DNA of 64,000 nt. It comes from JAAUTS01 sp038250235. GTDB taxonomy: Bacteria > Verrucomicrobiota > Verrucomicrobiia > Methylacidiphilales > JAAUTS01. A model generated the notes under the pieces. The model saw only the letters and a program-made list of their open reading frames with translations. It was not told the origin of the DNA and ran no database searches. Made by a program: the position numbers and the translations under genes. This document shows positions 33,463 to 42,447 of this stretch, one piece after another (position 1 is the stretch's first letter; each line of letters opens with the position of its first letter). The stretch spans positions 20,691-84,690 of the forward strand of contig JBBSCO010000005.1 in assembly GCA_038250235.1 (NCBI GenBank). The letters run 5' to 3'.

Positions 33463-36140
33463 GATTTCACCCCCGGCCTGATGGCAGCCAGATAGAGGCG
33501 GCAAAAAAAGACCATCCCGGCCAACATACCAATCGTCATGGCCAGGTAACTGGACGCAAAGTGGAGGAAAGGATTCGACCAGGTCACAGGATAAAGCAGT
33601 AATTCAGCCAGCCACATACCTAACATCATCCCCGAAAGACAAACCAAAGCATGCACCCAGCGGCTTGATTTCCAGGAAGCGGACAATCCAGAAGGAAACA
33701 CGTTGGCACTCCAGGCCAGCGGCATCGACATCAGAAGCATCCCCCCCTGCATCCAGGAGGGCGACCATAACTTTCCCATCCCCATGTGGGATAAGAAACA
33801 TCCACAAACACAACTACCATGCGCGATGACAGACCCAAATCCAACATCCCCCCACCAGCCCACCAACATTCCAACATTACCAAGGGCAAACATTGCCACC
33901 AATAACTTGCCCTGAGCCTCCGTCCGCCACAAACGCCAGAGGATGATAATAACGCCGGCCATTAGCCCAAAAAAAGCCCACACCAGCCCTGCCATCCATC
34001 CGTTGATCCCGGCCATGACAGTAATCAGGATCCCCTGTGCGACCACGGCCAAAGCCAAAACCGCTTCATTGATGCTGAGCCCAAAGCCTTCTGTTCTGAC
34101 AGAAGGCACTAAGGTTTGTTTTTCGGAAATTTCCAGAGCTTCGGCCAGAGCCTTTTCTAGATGGGTTCCGAAACGCAGAGCCCGCCATGTTACCGTAAGG
34201 CTGGAAGCCAACATCAATAACGCTGCCGCCACAGGGTGCAAGACCCCCGCCACAGCCAGACTGATTCCCACCAAATTATAAAACCCGGCAAACAAGAGGT
34301 TCCGCCGGATGCCTCTGGTAACTTTGGCTGAAAGCGCCAGGGCAGAAGGAATCAGCATGAGGTCTCCACCATAAAGCCGTGCCTGGGCTGTGCTTTGGGT
34401 CAGATCCGCGCCGCTGGCCAGAGCAATGCCGGCGGTCGCAGCCATCATCGCAGGCGCGTCATTGACTCCATCTCCCACAAACAGAACCCGCGCTCCGTTC
34501 TCCTGCATTTCGCGGATCTTTGACGCCTTTTCTTCCGGCAACAACCCCGCCAATGCTCCCTCGAACCCGAGTGCTGTCAAGCGTTCGGAACGATCCCCGC
34601 TCATGATCTGCGTCCGTATCCCCAAACGCGCCAGTGTCCGCAGGGCATTCTGACTGGAATCTCTCAGAATTTCCCGCAACAAGGCGACAGCCACTGGCTT
34701 ACCATCAAGGCAAACCCAGAGATCCATTGCGGATTCCGGCGACGATTTCAACCGCCCCATCAGACTCTTCTGCAGCACGGAACTTTGGACATCCAAAAGG
34801 GTTTTGTTTCCAAGGGCAATCAGCCTTGAGTTGGAGCCGTCATGAACCGTTGCTTCAATGCCGATCCCGGGCAACACTCTCAATCCGGTGACTTGCAAAT
34901 CCGGTGAGATCTCGATATTTCCGAATGCATTCTGAAAAGCTTTGGCCACAGGGTGGGTGCTCTGATTTTGAATGGCCACGATCTGCCTCTGAATCATTTC
35001 ACGATCTCCATCATGAAGAACCACCATTTCAACCAATTGCAGCTTCTCTTCACTAAGGGTTCCGGTTTTATCAAAGACCACGGTATCAATCCCGGACAGT
35101 CTCTCGATCAATTCACCCGTATGCACCACCAGTCCACGACGGGCGAAAGCGTTCAACGTGTTCCAGATTCCAATCGGTGTCGCCAAACCCATGGCACAGG
35201 GACAGGCCACCACCAGAACCGCGAGGCTGTTGAAGAGGCCTATTTCCCATTTTCCAAGCCATGACCAAACCACAAAAGTCAAAGCCGAGATGATCATAAC
35301 CGATGGCATGAACCAACGGATAATCAGGTCTGCCTGCTTTTGAATACCGGACGTCGTCAGACGGGCCTCGGCCACCATTCCTAAAAGCCTGTCCAATTGC
35401 CTCTCCTTGCCGTTTTGCGAAACCTCCACCAACAAACGCTCATCGAGCACATGGCTCCCTGCCAAAATCCGGTCACCGACCTGCTTCACCACAGGGAAAG
35501 GTTCTCCCGTCAATGCCGTCTCCTGCACAAAGGCCCTTCCCTCCCTGACAACCCCGTCAACCGGAACTCCCTGTCCGGATAAAATCACGACCTGGTCCCC
35601 TTTGCGGACTTCCGCTACCGGAACCTGTTCCTGCTTTCCGCAGCAAGTCAGACGCAGACACAAATCAAACTCGTGACGCAAAGAATCCGATGCCCGCAGC
35701 GCTGCTTCGCGGCGGTTGACGGTGACAAGAGTTCCCAAAGTATAGATGGCCACCAATACGGCAACGACTTCATAATACACCGCACCCAGACCTGTGATGG
35801 AGGAATAGAGCGAAGCAAAAAAAGCCCCGAAAATGCCCAGCAAAAACATATGCTCGATACCAATGCGTTTTTGATGAAGGCTTGAAATTGCCTGACGAAC
35901 CAATGGCAGCCCGGCCAAAAAAAAGACCAGAAGGGCACTGACGGCCAAGGCCCCGTGCAAAACCCATTTCTCGGTTCCTTCTGGAGGAGATTCGTTGACT
36001 GCGATCCCGAAAATCATGCTTTGCGAGGCAATCAGGGCGGCAAAACCGAGACGTAACCAACGCCTGGCCACGGCTGCGTCATGGGCCTGATCACCCTTCT
36101 GCAAACTTTCACTTTCAATTATTGAACAACATCCCGCCAT
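33459..36140 (-). CDS. P1B-type copper ATPase with extra C-terminal membrane domain
   Basis: Heavy-metal ATPase of 893 residues, expected to move Cu(I). The core (residues about 30-680) has TGEPFP (actuator), CPCAMGLATP in the metal-channel helix, DKTGTLSEE with the phosphorylated Asp, STHP (P1B nucleotide motif) and GDGVNDAPA. The usual N-terminal CxxC metal domain is missing; only MAGCC remains. Residues about 688-893 form an added domain with some six helices, Met- and Cys-rich in the middle (HGSCVCGCFLSHMGMG, MQGGMLLMSMP). It sits between ctaA and resB, suggesting copper supply to the oxidases. Confidence 0.9.
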   Translation of the reverse strand: MAGCCSIIESESLQKGDQAHDAAVARRWLRLGFAALIASQSMIFGIAVNESPPEGTEKWVLHGALAVSALLVFFLAGLPLVRQAISSLHQKRIGIEHMFLLGIFGAFFASLYSSITGLGAVYYEVVAVLVAIYTLGTLVTVNRREAALRASDSLRHEFDLCLRLTCCGKQEQVPVAEVRKGDQVVILSGQGVPVDGVVREGRAFVQETALTGEPFPVVKQVGDRILAGSHVLDERLLVEVSQNGKERQLDRLLGMVAEARLTTSGIQKQADLIIRWFMPSVMIISALTFVVWSWLGKWEIGLFNSLAVLVVACPCAMGLATPIGIWNTLNAFARRGLVVHTGELIERLSGIDTVVFDKTGTLSEEKLQLVEMVVLHDGDREMIQRQIVAIQNQSTHPVAKAFQNAFGNIEISPDLQVTGLRVLPGIGIEATVHDGSNSRLIALGNKTLLDVQSSVLQKSLMGRLKSSPESAMDLWVCLDGKPVAVALLREILRDSSQNALRTLARLGIRTQIMSGDRSERLTALGFEGALAGLLPEEKASKIREMQENGARVLFVGDGVNDAPAMMAATAGIALASGADLTQSTAQARLYGGDLMLIPSALALSAKVTRGIRRNLLFAGFYNLVGISLAVAGVLHPVAAALLMLASSLTVTWRALRFGTHLEKALAEALEISEKQTLVPSVRTEGFGLSINEAVLALAVVAQGILITVMAGINGWMAGLVWAFFGLMAGVIIILWRLWRTEAQGKLLVAMFALGNVGMLVGWWGDVGFGSVIAHGSCVCGCFLSHMGMGKLWSPSWMQGGMLLMSMPLAWSANVFPSGLSASWKSSRWVHALVCLSGMMLGMWLAELLLYPVTWSNPFLHFASSYLAMTIGMLAGMVFFCRLYLAAIRPGVKS

Positions 36141-36242
36141 GAATCCAAATACAGTAGATCAGCTTCTCGCCGGGACAAGGTGTTTTCAGTCATGAAAACC
36201 GACTATTAGCTGTCTGCTGAGTCTGATCAGATTCCTTATCAA

Positions 36243-37328
36243 TCAGGAACCGGCGCCCACGATTCCCCGTTCTTTAATCTGTTGCCACAGAATCACCACG
36301 GAAGCCAACAAAAGAACGGCTGTAGCCTGGTGAGCTACACCCAGAACAACAGGAATTCGGCCAACGGAATAGAGAACCGTCAACACCCCCAGAAGAAACT
36401 GAATCAAAACAAGCAGCGGGAGGAGTTTCCTGGCCGCACCCAAAAGCCCATTCCAAGCGGCCTTACGGGTTAGCCACCAAAAAGCACAAAGAACAACAAC
36501 CAACAAAGTTCCCAAACCACGATGAATCAGATGAACAGCGGCCGGATTTTCACAGAGGTGATGCCAGAGAGACTGAAAATGAAAGAGCCCGTCGGGGAGC
36601 CATTGACCATTCAGCTTCGGGAAGGTGGGGTAACTCAGGGCCAACTTTCCACCCGCCATGAACCCTCCCCAAGCAATCTGTATCAGCAACAAAACCAGCA
36701 TCGCAGGCACTGCCCATGTCAGCCACTTTTTGCGACAATCAGAACGACGATCGTCACTTTCATTGTCGCGGGAGAAAGGCCAAGAGGAACAGGCCAGCCA
36801 CAAAATGTAAGAGAAAAGTCCCAGGGCCAGCAAGAGATGGGCTGTCAAACGGTAGGGGCTGACCCAGGGTTTGTCCATCAAGCCACTCTTCACCATGAAC
36901 CAACCAAGCAATCCCTGTGCTCCGCCCAGAACAAGCGCGATCGATAACTTGACGATCCAGGCTTTGGAAAGCTGCCTTTTCAGGGCAAAATAGAAAAAGG
37001 GAAGCGCGAAAAAAAAGCCAAGAAAGCGTCCCCACAGACGATGGGCGTATTCCCACCAAAAAATGACTTTGAAGCCGTGCATATCCATGTCCGGATTGGA
37101 AATTCGGAATTGCGGTGTAACCTGATACTTTCGGAAAGCCTCTTCCCACGCTTCCGTACTCAACGGTGGCAGGGTGCCCATGATGGGTTGCCACTCGGTG
37201 ATGGAAAGACCGGATCCGGTGAGTCGGGTCGAACCTCCGATGATTACCATGAGCCAGATAGCGAAAGCCATCAGAAAGAGCCAGACAGCGACCGGGCGAG
37301 ATTTGAAAGGCTGGAGGGTTTGGCTCAT
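36243..37328 (-). CDS. ctaA: Haem A synthase
   Basis: Oxidises haem O to haem A for aa3-type oxidase, 361 residues with about eight helices. The pairs of haem-ligating histidines are visible in WEYAHRLWGR and RLTAHLL, and in VHLIHRGLG and GVAHQA; GGSTRLTGSGLSITEW is the family N-terminal motif. A loop between helices 4 and 5 (about residues 187-202) is encoded by a 47-base repeat also found at 10602-10648. The gene follows ctaC by 10 bases. Confidence 0.94.
   Translation of the reverse strand: MSQTLQPFKSRPVAVWLFLMAFAIWLMVIIGGSTRLTGSGLSITEWQPIMGTLPPLSTEAWEEAFRKYQVTPQFRISNPDMDMHGFKVIFWWEYAHRLWGRFLGFFFALPFFYFALKRQLSKAWIVKLSIALVLGGAQGLLGWFMVKSGLMDKPWVSPYRLTAHLLLALGLFSYILWLACSSWPFSRDNESDDRRSDCRKKWLTWAVPAMLVLLLIQIAWGGFMAGGKLALSYPTFPKLNGQWLPDGLFHFQSLWHHLCENPAAVHLIHRGLGTLLVVVLCAFWWLTRKAAWNGLLGAARKLLPLLVLIQFLLGVLTVLYSVGRIPVVLGVAHQATAVLLLASVVILWQQIKERGIVGAGS
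36723..36769. repeat. 47-base palindromic repeat, copy B, inside ctaA
   Basis: Same outer arms GCGACAAT (36732-36739) and ATTGTCGC (36762-36769), same inner GACGATCGTC and same flank CCACTTT as copy A at 10602-10648. It encodes roughly residues 187-202 of CtaA (RDNESDDRRSDCRKK), a hydrophilic loop, and leaves the frame open. Confidence 0.75.
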
Positions 37329-37338
37329 GGGCGAGCCG

Positions 37339-38106
37339 TCAGTTACTGGCCGTGGCTGCGGGAACAGGGTTGTTGGCGATACGTTCTTTGACCCATGCCT
37401 CGTAATCTTCAGGATTATCCACGTAAACCCAGCCCTTCATGCTGTAGTGGCCAAGACCGCAAAGCTGACCGCAGATAATTTCCCACTGACCCTGTTTGAT
37501 CCCGGTGAAATACATCGGGTTCATGCCGCCGGGTATCGCATCGTGGGCGATACGAAGATGCGGTGAGGCGAAGTTGTGGATCACATCCTTGGAGCTTACC
37601 TGGAGTTTGACCGGGCGATTGATGGGAACATGCATGTCCGTGCGGGCCACAATGTCATCGTGGGAAACAGGGTCGTTCCAATCAATGCCCATCGGGTTGG
37701 CCCCTGTGACGAGGTAGGGATCACGACGTCCAAATTTATTGTCGGCACCGGCGTAGTGATAGTTCCATCCAAACTGCTCGGCCAAAACATGAATTTCCAG
37801 AGGATCTTTGGCGGCCTGGGAAGCGCCGACATACTTGGACCAGAGCGGGATGGCAAACCCAAGAAGCAGAACGGCTTCAACTACGACCACGGCTACTTCA
37901 GCATGGGTGGAGATGCGGGAACGGAATCCGGTGTATTGAGCTTTAGGGTTCCTGCGGCGGTTGAAGCGAAGAAGGATATAGGTAAAGAAACAGATCCAGC
38001 CGACAAAAAGGATGACCATGAACCAGTGACATACCTCTAAGAGGGCGTCCATGTGAAATCCATGGGCAGAAACGCTTTCAGGAAGTCCTAACAATGTATT
38101 GATCAT
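37339..38106 (-). CDS. ctaC: Cytochrome c oxidase subunit II (CuA)
   Basis: CuA-bearing subunit of the aa3-type oxidase, 255 residues. Two helices (about 24-45 and 70-90) precede a periplasmic cupredoxin domain. CuA ligands are His177, Cys212, Cys216, His220 and Met223, in VIHNFASPHLR and CGQLCGLGHYSM. The position that is Glu in most COXII (C-x-E-x-C) is Gln214 here. No C-terminal cytochrome c domain is fused. It lies just upstream of ctaA and downstream of two small membrane proteins. Confidence 0.96.
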   Translation of the reverse strand: MINTLLGLPESVSAHGFHMDALLEVCHWFMVILFVGWICFFTYILLRFNRRRNPKAQYTGFRSRISTHAEVAVVVVEAVLLLGFAIPLWSKYVGASQAAKDPLEIHVLAEQFGWNYHYAGADNKFGRRDPYLVTGANPMGIDWNDPVSHDDIVARTDMHVPINRPVKLQVSSKDVIHNFASPHLRIAHDAIPGGMNPMYFTGIKQGQWEIICGQLCGLGHYSMKGWVYVDNPEDYEAWVKERIANNPVPAATASN

Positions 38107-38117
38107 ATCAAAAGTGG

Positions 38118-38381
38118 TTAATGATTAAGAGCAGCCTCGTCCGTCGGGACGGGAAACTGGCGGGCCCGCCGCGCCAAAATGATGAAAATAGACGCTATTC
38201 CGGCCAGAACCAGGAGAAGCAAGCCAAGTAGAAAAAGAATAGCAAAACCCATGGCGTCCGTCACCTTGCTGTTGACCGAACCCCAGCAAACTGCACAGGC
38301 CTGAAGCGATGGCGCAGCCGAAAGCAAGACCAACGTGAAAAGAGAGAGTGCCGATGAACGGACTGATAAACACCTTTTCAT
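38118..38381 (-). CDS. Small membrane protein with CAVC motif
   Basis: An 87-residue protein with a signal-like helix (ALSLFTLVLLSAAPSLQ), then ACAVCWGS and a second helix (GFAILFLLGLLLLVLAGIAS). The Cys-x-x-Cys facing the periplasm could bind copper or haem, or form a disulfide; I know of similar short proteins beside oxidase genes in this phylum but not their function. Its ATG shares a base with the stop of the preceding gene (TGATG). Confidence 0.7.
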   Translation of the reverse strand: MKRCLSVRSSALSLFTLVLLSAAPSLQACAVCWGSVNSKVTDAMGFAILFLLGLLLLVLAGIASIFIILARRARQFPVPTDEAALNH

Positions 38382-38587
38382 CAGGCGAGAGGAATCTTTT
38401 TTAGTTTTTTATAAAACCAGACCCCGTAAACCAGCAAAGCCAGGGTCAGGACGGAGAAAATAACGCCGGAAGCGAGGTAAGATACCGACTGGCTCTTGCC
38501 ATAGAATCCGAAAAACAGCCAGGCAACGAAGGCTGAGGTCAGAACCGTAAGAATTACGAAAATAATGTGGAAGATTTTTAGCGACAT
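38381..38587 (-). CDS. Small two-helix membrane protein of the oxidase cluster
   Basis: A 68-residue protein from ATG 38587: two hydrophobic helices (IFHIIFVILTVLTSAFVAWLF and ASGVIFSVLTLALLVYGVWF) and a basic end KKLKKIPLA. No family is recognised. It is 5 bases after the subunit IV gene and joined by TGATG to the next, so it is probably an accessory or assembly protein of the aa3 oxidase. Confidence 0.65.
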   Translation of the reverse strand: MSLKIFHIIFVILTVLTSAFVAWLFFGFYGKSQSVSYLASGVIFSVLTLALLVYGVWFYKKLKKIPLA

Positions 38588-38592
38588 AAGAT

Positions 38593-38907
38593 TTACCAGG
38601 TTGGAAGAGCATGCCCGAGTTCTTCCCACCAGGCAAAGATGGAAAGTCCCAACAGAGCGACAAAAAGGAAGGCGGCAAGTCCCAGGGTTATATAGACAAA
38701 TTTTTTCTCTGAATTCAGGTGCATGAAGATGGCCGCGACCATGCCGGCTTTGAGTGCCGCGATGCTCAAACCCACAACCATGTGGCCGACCACCCCGAAC
38801 GGAATCAGGGCCACCCCGACCGTCACCAAGGTCAGAACAAAGAGGGCTCCGCCCACCATCCAGTAAAGTTTGACATGTTTTTTAAGATGTTCGATATCGT
38901 CTGTCAT
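38593..38907 (-). CDS. ctaF: Cytochrome c oxidase subunit IV
   Basis: Small structural subunit of haem-copper oxidases, 104 residues, three helices. The family signature is VVGLSIAALKAGMVAAIFMH with HLNSEKKFVY, followed by the last helix. It lies 28 bases after ctaE. Confidence 0.85.
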   Translation of the reverse strand: MTDDIEHLKKHVKLYWMVGGALFVLTLVTVGVALIPFGVVGHMVVGLSIAALKAGMVAAIFMHLNSEKKFVYITLGLAAFLFVALLGLSIFAWWEELGHALPTW

Positions 38908-38935
38908 AAGTTTTATCCCGGATGATAATCAGGTT

Positions 38936-39733
38936 TCAGAGGAGATATAGCACCGGAAAAAGGAATATCCAGACCAGATCGACAAAGTGCCAGAACAGTC
39001 CGACCACTTCCAGACGGTTGGCGAAGCGGGCCCGGTCGGTGAAATACATCTTGCTACCCGGCAACCAGAAATAGGCGATGACCAAGGCTCCACCAATCAC
39101 GTGGAGGGCATGAAGACCGGTCAGGGTAAAGTAGATGGCAAAAAAAGTGTTGTAACGCGGAGTGAAGTTCGACATGAACTGAACCTGATCCTTGGCCACC
39201 TCCAAAGGTGTGTGATTATCATGCACCGCCACTGTTTCCTTGCGGGGTGCCTCCTCTTTACCGTCCTTGGCATGGGCGCTGCGCTTGGGAGCATCAGGAA
39301 CAATGAAGTAGGAAGTTTCGGTCTCCTTTTCTTCGACCAGATGGCCGGTGATTTCCGTGCCGTCCTTGAGGATGATGCCGGAGTGATGAAACTTACCGTA
39401 ATACTCGTAGGCTTTGACACCACAGAAAACCAATGAGCAAAGCACGGTTAATCCAATCCAAATCCGGAATCCTCTGAAATCATTCATCTTCACGCTGACC
39501 CAGCCCATGACCATGCTGATACTGGAAAAGATCAGGACAAAGGTATTAATCAATCCGGGGGCGATATTGAGAACCATGTGGGGCCAGTTGTCCGAGCCCA
39601 GGCGCAGAAAGACATAAGAACTGAACAAGCCTCCGAAAAGCATGATTTCAGAAGCAAGGAAGAGCCAGATACCGACCTTCGCGTTATAAAGCCCGGTGTC
39701 GGGCCTTTCTTTGACTGTAAATGGAATTTCCAT
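38936..39733 (-). CDS. ctaE: Cytochrome c oxidase subunit III
   Basis: Subunit III of the aa3-type oxidase, 265 residues. Family motifs are GIWLFLASEIMLFGGLF at the N-terminus, FTLTGLHALHVIGGA and GLFWHFVDLVWIFLFP at the end. Between helices 3 and 4 there is an insert of about 75 hydrophilic residues (about 115-190, rich in Glu, Lys and His), absent from the minimal subunit, which probably lies in the periplasm. Position between ctaD and ctaF supports the call. Confidence 0.95.
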   Translation of the reverse strand: MEIPFTVKERPDTGLYNAKVGIWLFLASEIMLFGGLFSSYVFLRLGSDNWPHMVLNIAPGLINTFVLIFSSISMVMGWVSVKMNDFRGFRIWIGLTVLCSLVFCGVKAYEYYGKFHHSGIILKDGTEITGHLVEEKETETSYFIVPDAPKRSAHAKDGKEEAPRKETVAVHDNHTPLEVAKDQVQFMSNFTPRYNTFFAIYFTLTGLHALHVIGGALVIAYFWLPGSKMYFTDRARFANRLEVVGLFWHFVDLVWIFLFPVLYLL

Positions 39734-39757
39734 GGTGATCGTATCTTTCTAAAACCG

Positions 39758-41668
39758 TCAGGCTTTCTTCTTCGGTTCCTCATTCTGAGGTGTGTAATCC
39801 TTGTCCTCACCGGGAACGCTGTATTCGTAGGGATTCCGGTAAACCACGGGTTCGACCAAAAAGTTACCATGAGGCGGAGGGGTCGGAGTTGCCCACTCAA
39901 GCGTGGTTGCGCCCCAAGGATTATCATTTTCTATTTTCTTTCCGTATTTTGAACTGAGGAAGAAACTGATGATGAAAGGAATCTGGGCGATACCCAGAAC
40001 GATGGCAGCCCAAGTCATGACATAATTCAATTCGATGGCCTGAATTCCTGTGATATGCTTGTCTGAAGCCAGGAACAAGTTCACCAGCGGGGTCAAAGGC
40101 TGAAGGATCGGAATGATGTGTGTGCTCAGTTCGTAGGCAGTTCCGCCGTCATACCAGCGGCGATGCATCCCGGCCATACCTTGGAAGAACATCGGCATAA
40201 AGATAAGGTTCATGCAGACAAGGGAAGGCCAGAAATGAACCCTGCCCCAGAAATCGCTCATGTAGCGGCCGGTTACCTTGGGATACCAATGATAAATGCC
40301 GGCAAATATGGCGAAGATTGTCCCGGGGGCGACGATGTAATGGAAGTGCCCGATGACGTAATACGTATCATGCAGAATCACGTTGGAAGCGTTAAAGGCC
40401 AAAGGAATTCCCGTCAATCCCCCGATACCGAAGAGTGGCAGAAAGGCCGTGGCGAAAAGCATGGGTGTGGTGAAGCGGATGGACCCGCCGTAAAGCGAAA
40501 TGACCAGGCAGGTCAAAATAACAACGGAAGGGATCGAGATGATAATCGTGGTGGTCTGGAAGAAAGCACTGACCTTCGTATCCATTCCGGTCAGATACAT
40601 GTGATGGGCCCAAACAACAAAAGAGAGGACGCCAAGAATCAAGGTGGCACCGACCATGGATTTGTAACCCCAGATCGGTTTGCGGGAGTTACAGGAAATC
40701 ACTTCGGCAATAATTCCCAATGCGGGAAGAATCAACACATAAACTTCCGGATGTGCCAGAAACCAGAACAAATGCTGCCAGAGGAGCGGACTGCCGCCGC
40801 CGCTGACATTGACCACTTCATTTCCCACGACCAGACCGGTGGGGAGAAAGAAGCTGCTGCCCGCGAGACGATCCATCAACTGCATCAAAGCGGCCACTTC
40901 AAGCGGAGGAAAGGCAAGGAGCAGAAGGAAGGCTGATACAAACTGGGTCCAGACAAAGAAGGGCAACCGCATCCAAGTCATGCCCTTGGCACGTAACTGG
41001 ACGACGGTGGTGATAAAGTTGATCGAACCCAGAAGAGAGGAGGTGATCAAGAACACCATTCCCAGCAACCACATGGTTTGGCCGTTCCAGACCGGGTCAA
41101 ATCCGGGGCCGCTGTCCGCGAAATTGGCCAAAGGTGAATACGAGGTCCAACCGGATTTGGCCGCGCCGCCGGGGACAAAGAAACTGATAAACATGAGCAG
41201 CCCTCCCATCCAGTAGGAGTGATAGCTGGCCATGTTGATACGGGGAAACGCCATGTCCGGAGCCCCGATTTGCAACGGAACCACGTAGTTTCCGAAAGCT
41301 CCGAAAGCCAAAGGCACAATGGCCAAAAAGACCATGATAGTCCCGTGCATCGCGCCAAAGGAATTGTAGAGGTTGGGCGACATCGCACCGTTCGCCAACA
41401 ACATGTCCGTGTTCTGACCCACGAGAAGCTTCATCGTCCAGCCAACAAACGGGGCAGGCTCGCCGTTGTAAGCCAACTGCCAACGCATGTAAAGCATCAG
41501 GATGAAACCGAAAAGCAAAAAAACCAATGCCGTCAGGGCATACTGGATACCGATCATTTTATGGTCGGTCGAAAAAATATACTTGCTCCAGAAACCTAGT
41601 TCGTGATGGGCATGGTCATCATGGCCGTTGTTGCCGTGATCGTGAGATGAGCTGTGAGAGGTATCCAT
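39758..41668 (-). CDS. ctaD: Cytochrome c oxidase subunit I
   Basis: Catalytic subunit with haem a, haem a3 and CuB, 636 residues. It shows MHGTIMVF, AHPEVYVLILPALGI (CuB His cross-linked to Tyr), AHHMYLTG and the haem a3/a pair in IGHFHYIVAPG. The long N-terminus starts with a His-rich stretch (HSSSHDHGNNGHDDHAHH), an unusual possible metal-binding segment. The C-terminus extends beyond helix 12 but has no subunit III fused. It follows the cbb3-type genes. Confidence 0.97.
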   Translation of the reverse strand: MDTSHSSSHDHGNNGHDDHAHHELGFWSKYIFSTDHKMIGIQYALTALVFLLFGFILMLYMRWQLAYNGEPAPFVGWTMKLLVGQNTDMLLANGAMSPNLYNSFGAMHGTIMVFLAIVPLAFGAFGNYVVPLQIGAPDMAFPRINMASYHSYWMGGLLMFISFFVPGGAAKSGWTSYSPLANFADSGPGFDPVWNGQTMWLLGMVFLITSSLLGSINFITTVVQLRAKGMTWMRLPFFVWTQFVSAFLLLLAFPPLEVAALMQLMDRLAGSSFFLPTGLVVGNEVVNVSGGGSPLLWQHLFWFLAHPEVYVLILPALGIIAEVISCNSRKPIWGYKSMVGATLILGVLSFVVWAHHMYLTGMDTKVSAFFQTTTIIISIPSVVILTCLVISLYGGSIRFTTPMLFATAFLPLFGIGGLTGIPLAFNASNVILHDTYYVIGHFHYIVAPGTIFAIFAGIYHWYPKVTGRYMSDFWGRVHFWPSLVCMNLIFMPMFFQGMAGMHRRWYDGGTAYELSTHIIPILQPLTPLVNLFLASDKHITGIQAIELNYVMTWAAIVLGIAQIPFIISFFLSSKYGKKIENDNPWGATTLEWATPTPPPHGNFLVEPVVYRNPYEYSVPGEDKDYTPQNEEPKKKA

Positions 41669-41688
41669 GAAACAATTTTTCCTAATCT

Positions 41689-42447
41689 TTATTTAACAAC
41701 AATCGGGCCTTCGATGGCCAGCAATTCTGCCTCGCTATAGACCTTCGTCCGGTCGGCAAATTCCAAACGGGCGGCCGCCGCCTGTTCAGGAGTGATCGGG
41801 CCTGCTTTGTTACCCCATTCCTGACGTATATAAGTGGCCACCGAGGCCATCTGCCTATCGTTCAACTGCCTACCCCATGCAGGCATCGCACCATTATACA
41901 CATTGCCCTTAACCGTCATGGGGCCCTCCGCTCCATGCAGAAGAATCGCGATCAGACGCCGTTCCGAATCCAACACATAAGGAGAATCAACCAGGGTGGG
42001 ATATTGCCCCGCCGCTCCCTGACCGCTCCCCTGATGACAGGATGCACAGTTGGCGGTATAAACACGTTTGCCCAGTTTGACCATGGCCAAGAGGGGGTCT
42101 TCTGCCACCGCAGCGCCACCGGCTCCGGCAACTCCGCCCCCGGCGCCGCCAACATTGCCACCGGCTACCACGGCACCAGCGCGCTCATCGTAAGCCATGC
42201 CATCGAAAGCCCCCCAGTGACGTCCAAGATAAACACCTCCAAATAGCAGGGTCGCGCCGATAACGGCAATAAGAAACAAGGGGATCGGTTCCTGACCTTC
42301 CTCCGGATCTATTTTTTCACGCAGAATGGATTCATGAATCTGCGTGACGTTGGTTTCTTCAGAATAGTCGATGCCGCGCAGAGACGGATTATCCTGCTCT
42401 TCGAATTCGCTGGCCGCTTCGGGCTTGGGGTCAGGTTCTTGGCTCAT
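41689..42447 (-). CDS. Membrane-anchored monohaem cytochrome c (CcoP-like position)
   Basis: A 252-residue protein: acidic cytoplasmic N-terminus, one transmembrane helix (about residues 53-75, IPLFLIAVIGATLLFGGVYL), a Gly/Ala linker (GNVGGAGGGVAGAGG) and a single cytochrome c domain with CASCHQGSGQGAAG and a later MPAWGRQL for the axial Met. Classical CcoP has two haems; this has one. It overlaps the ccoO stop by 4 bases, so it is probably the third subunit of the cbb3-type enzyme or its electron donor. Confidence 0.85.
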   Translation of the reverse strand: MSQEPDPKPEAASEFEEQDNPSLRGIDYSEETNVTQIHESILREKIDPEEGQEPIPLFLIAVIGATLLFGGVYLGRHWGAFDGMAYDERAGAVVAGGNVGGAGGGVAGAGGAAVAEDPLLAMVKLGKRVYTANCASCHQGSGQGAAGQYPTLVDSPYVLDSERRLIAILLHGAEGPMTVKGNVYNGAMPAWGRQLNDRQMASVATYIRQEWGNKAGPITPEQAAAARLEFADRTKVYSEAELLAIEGPIVVK

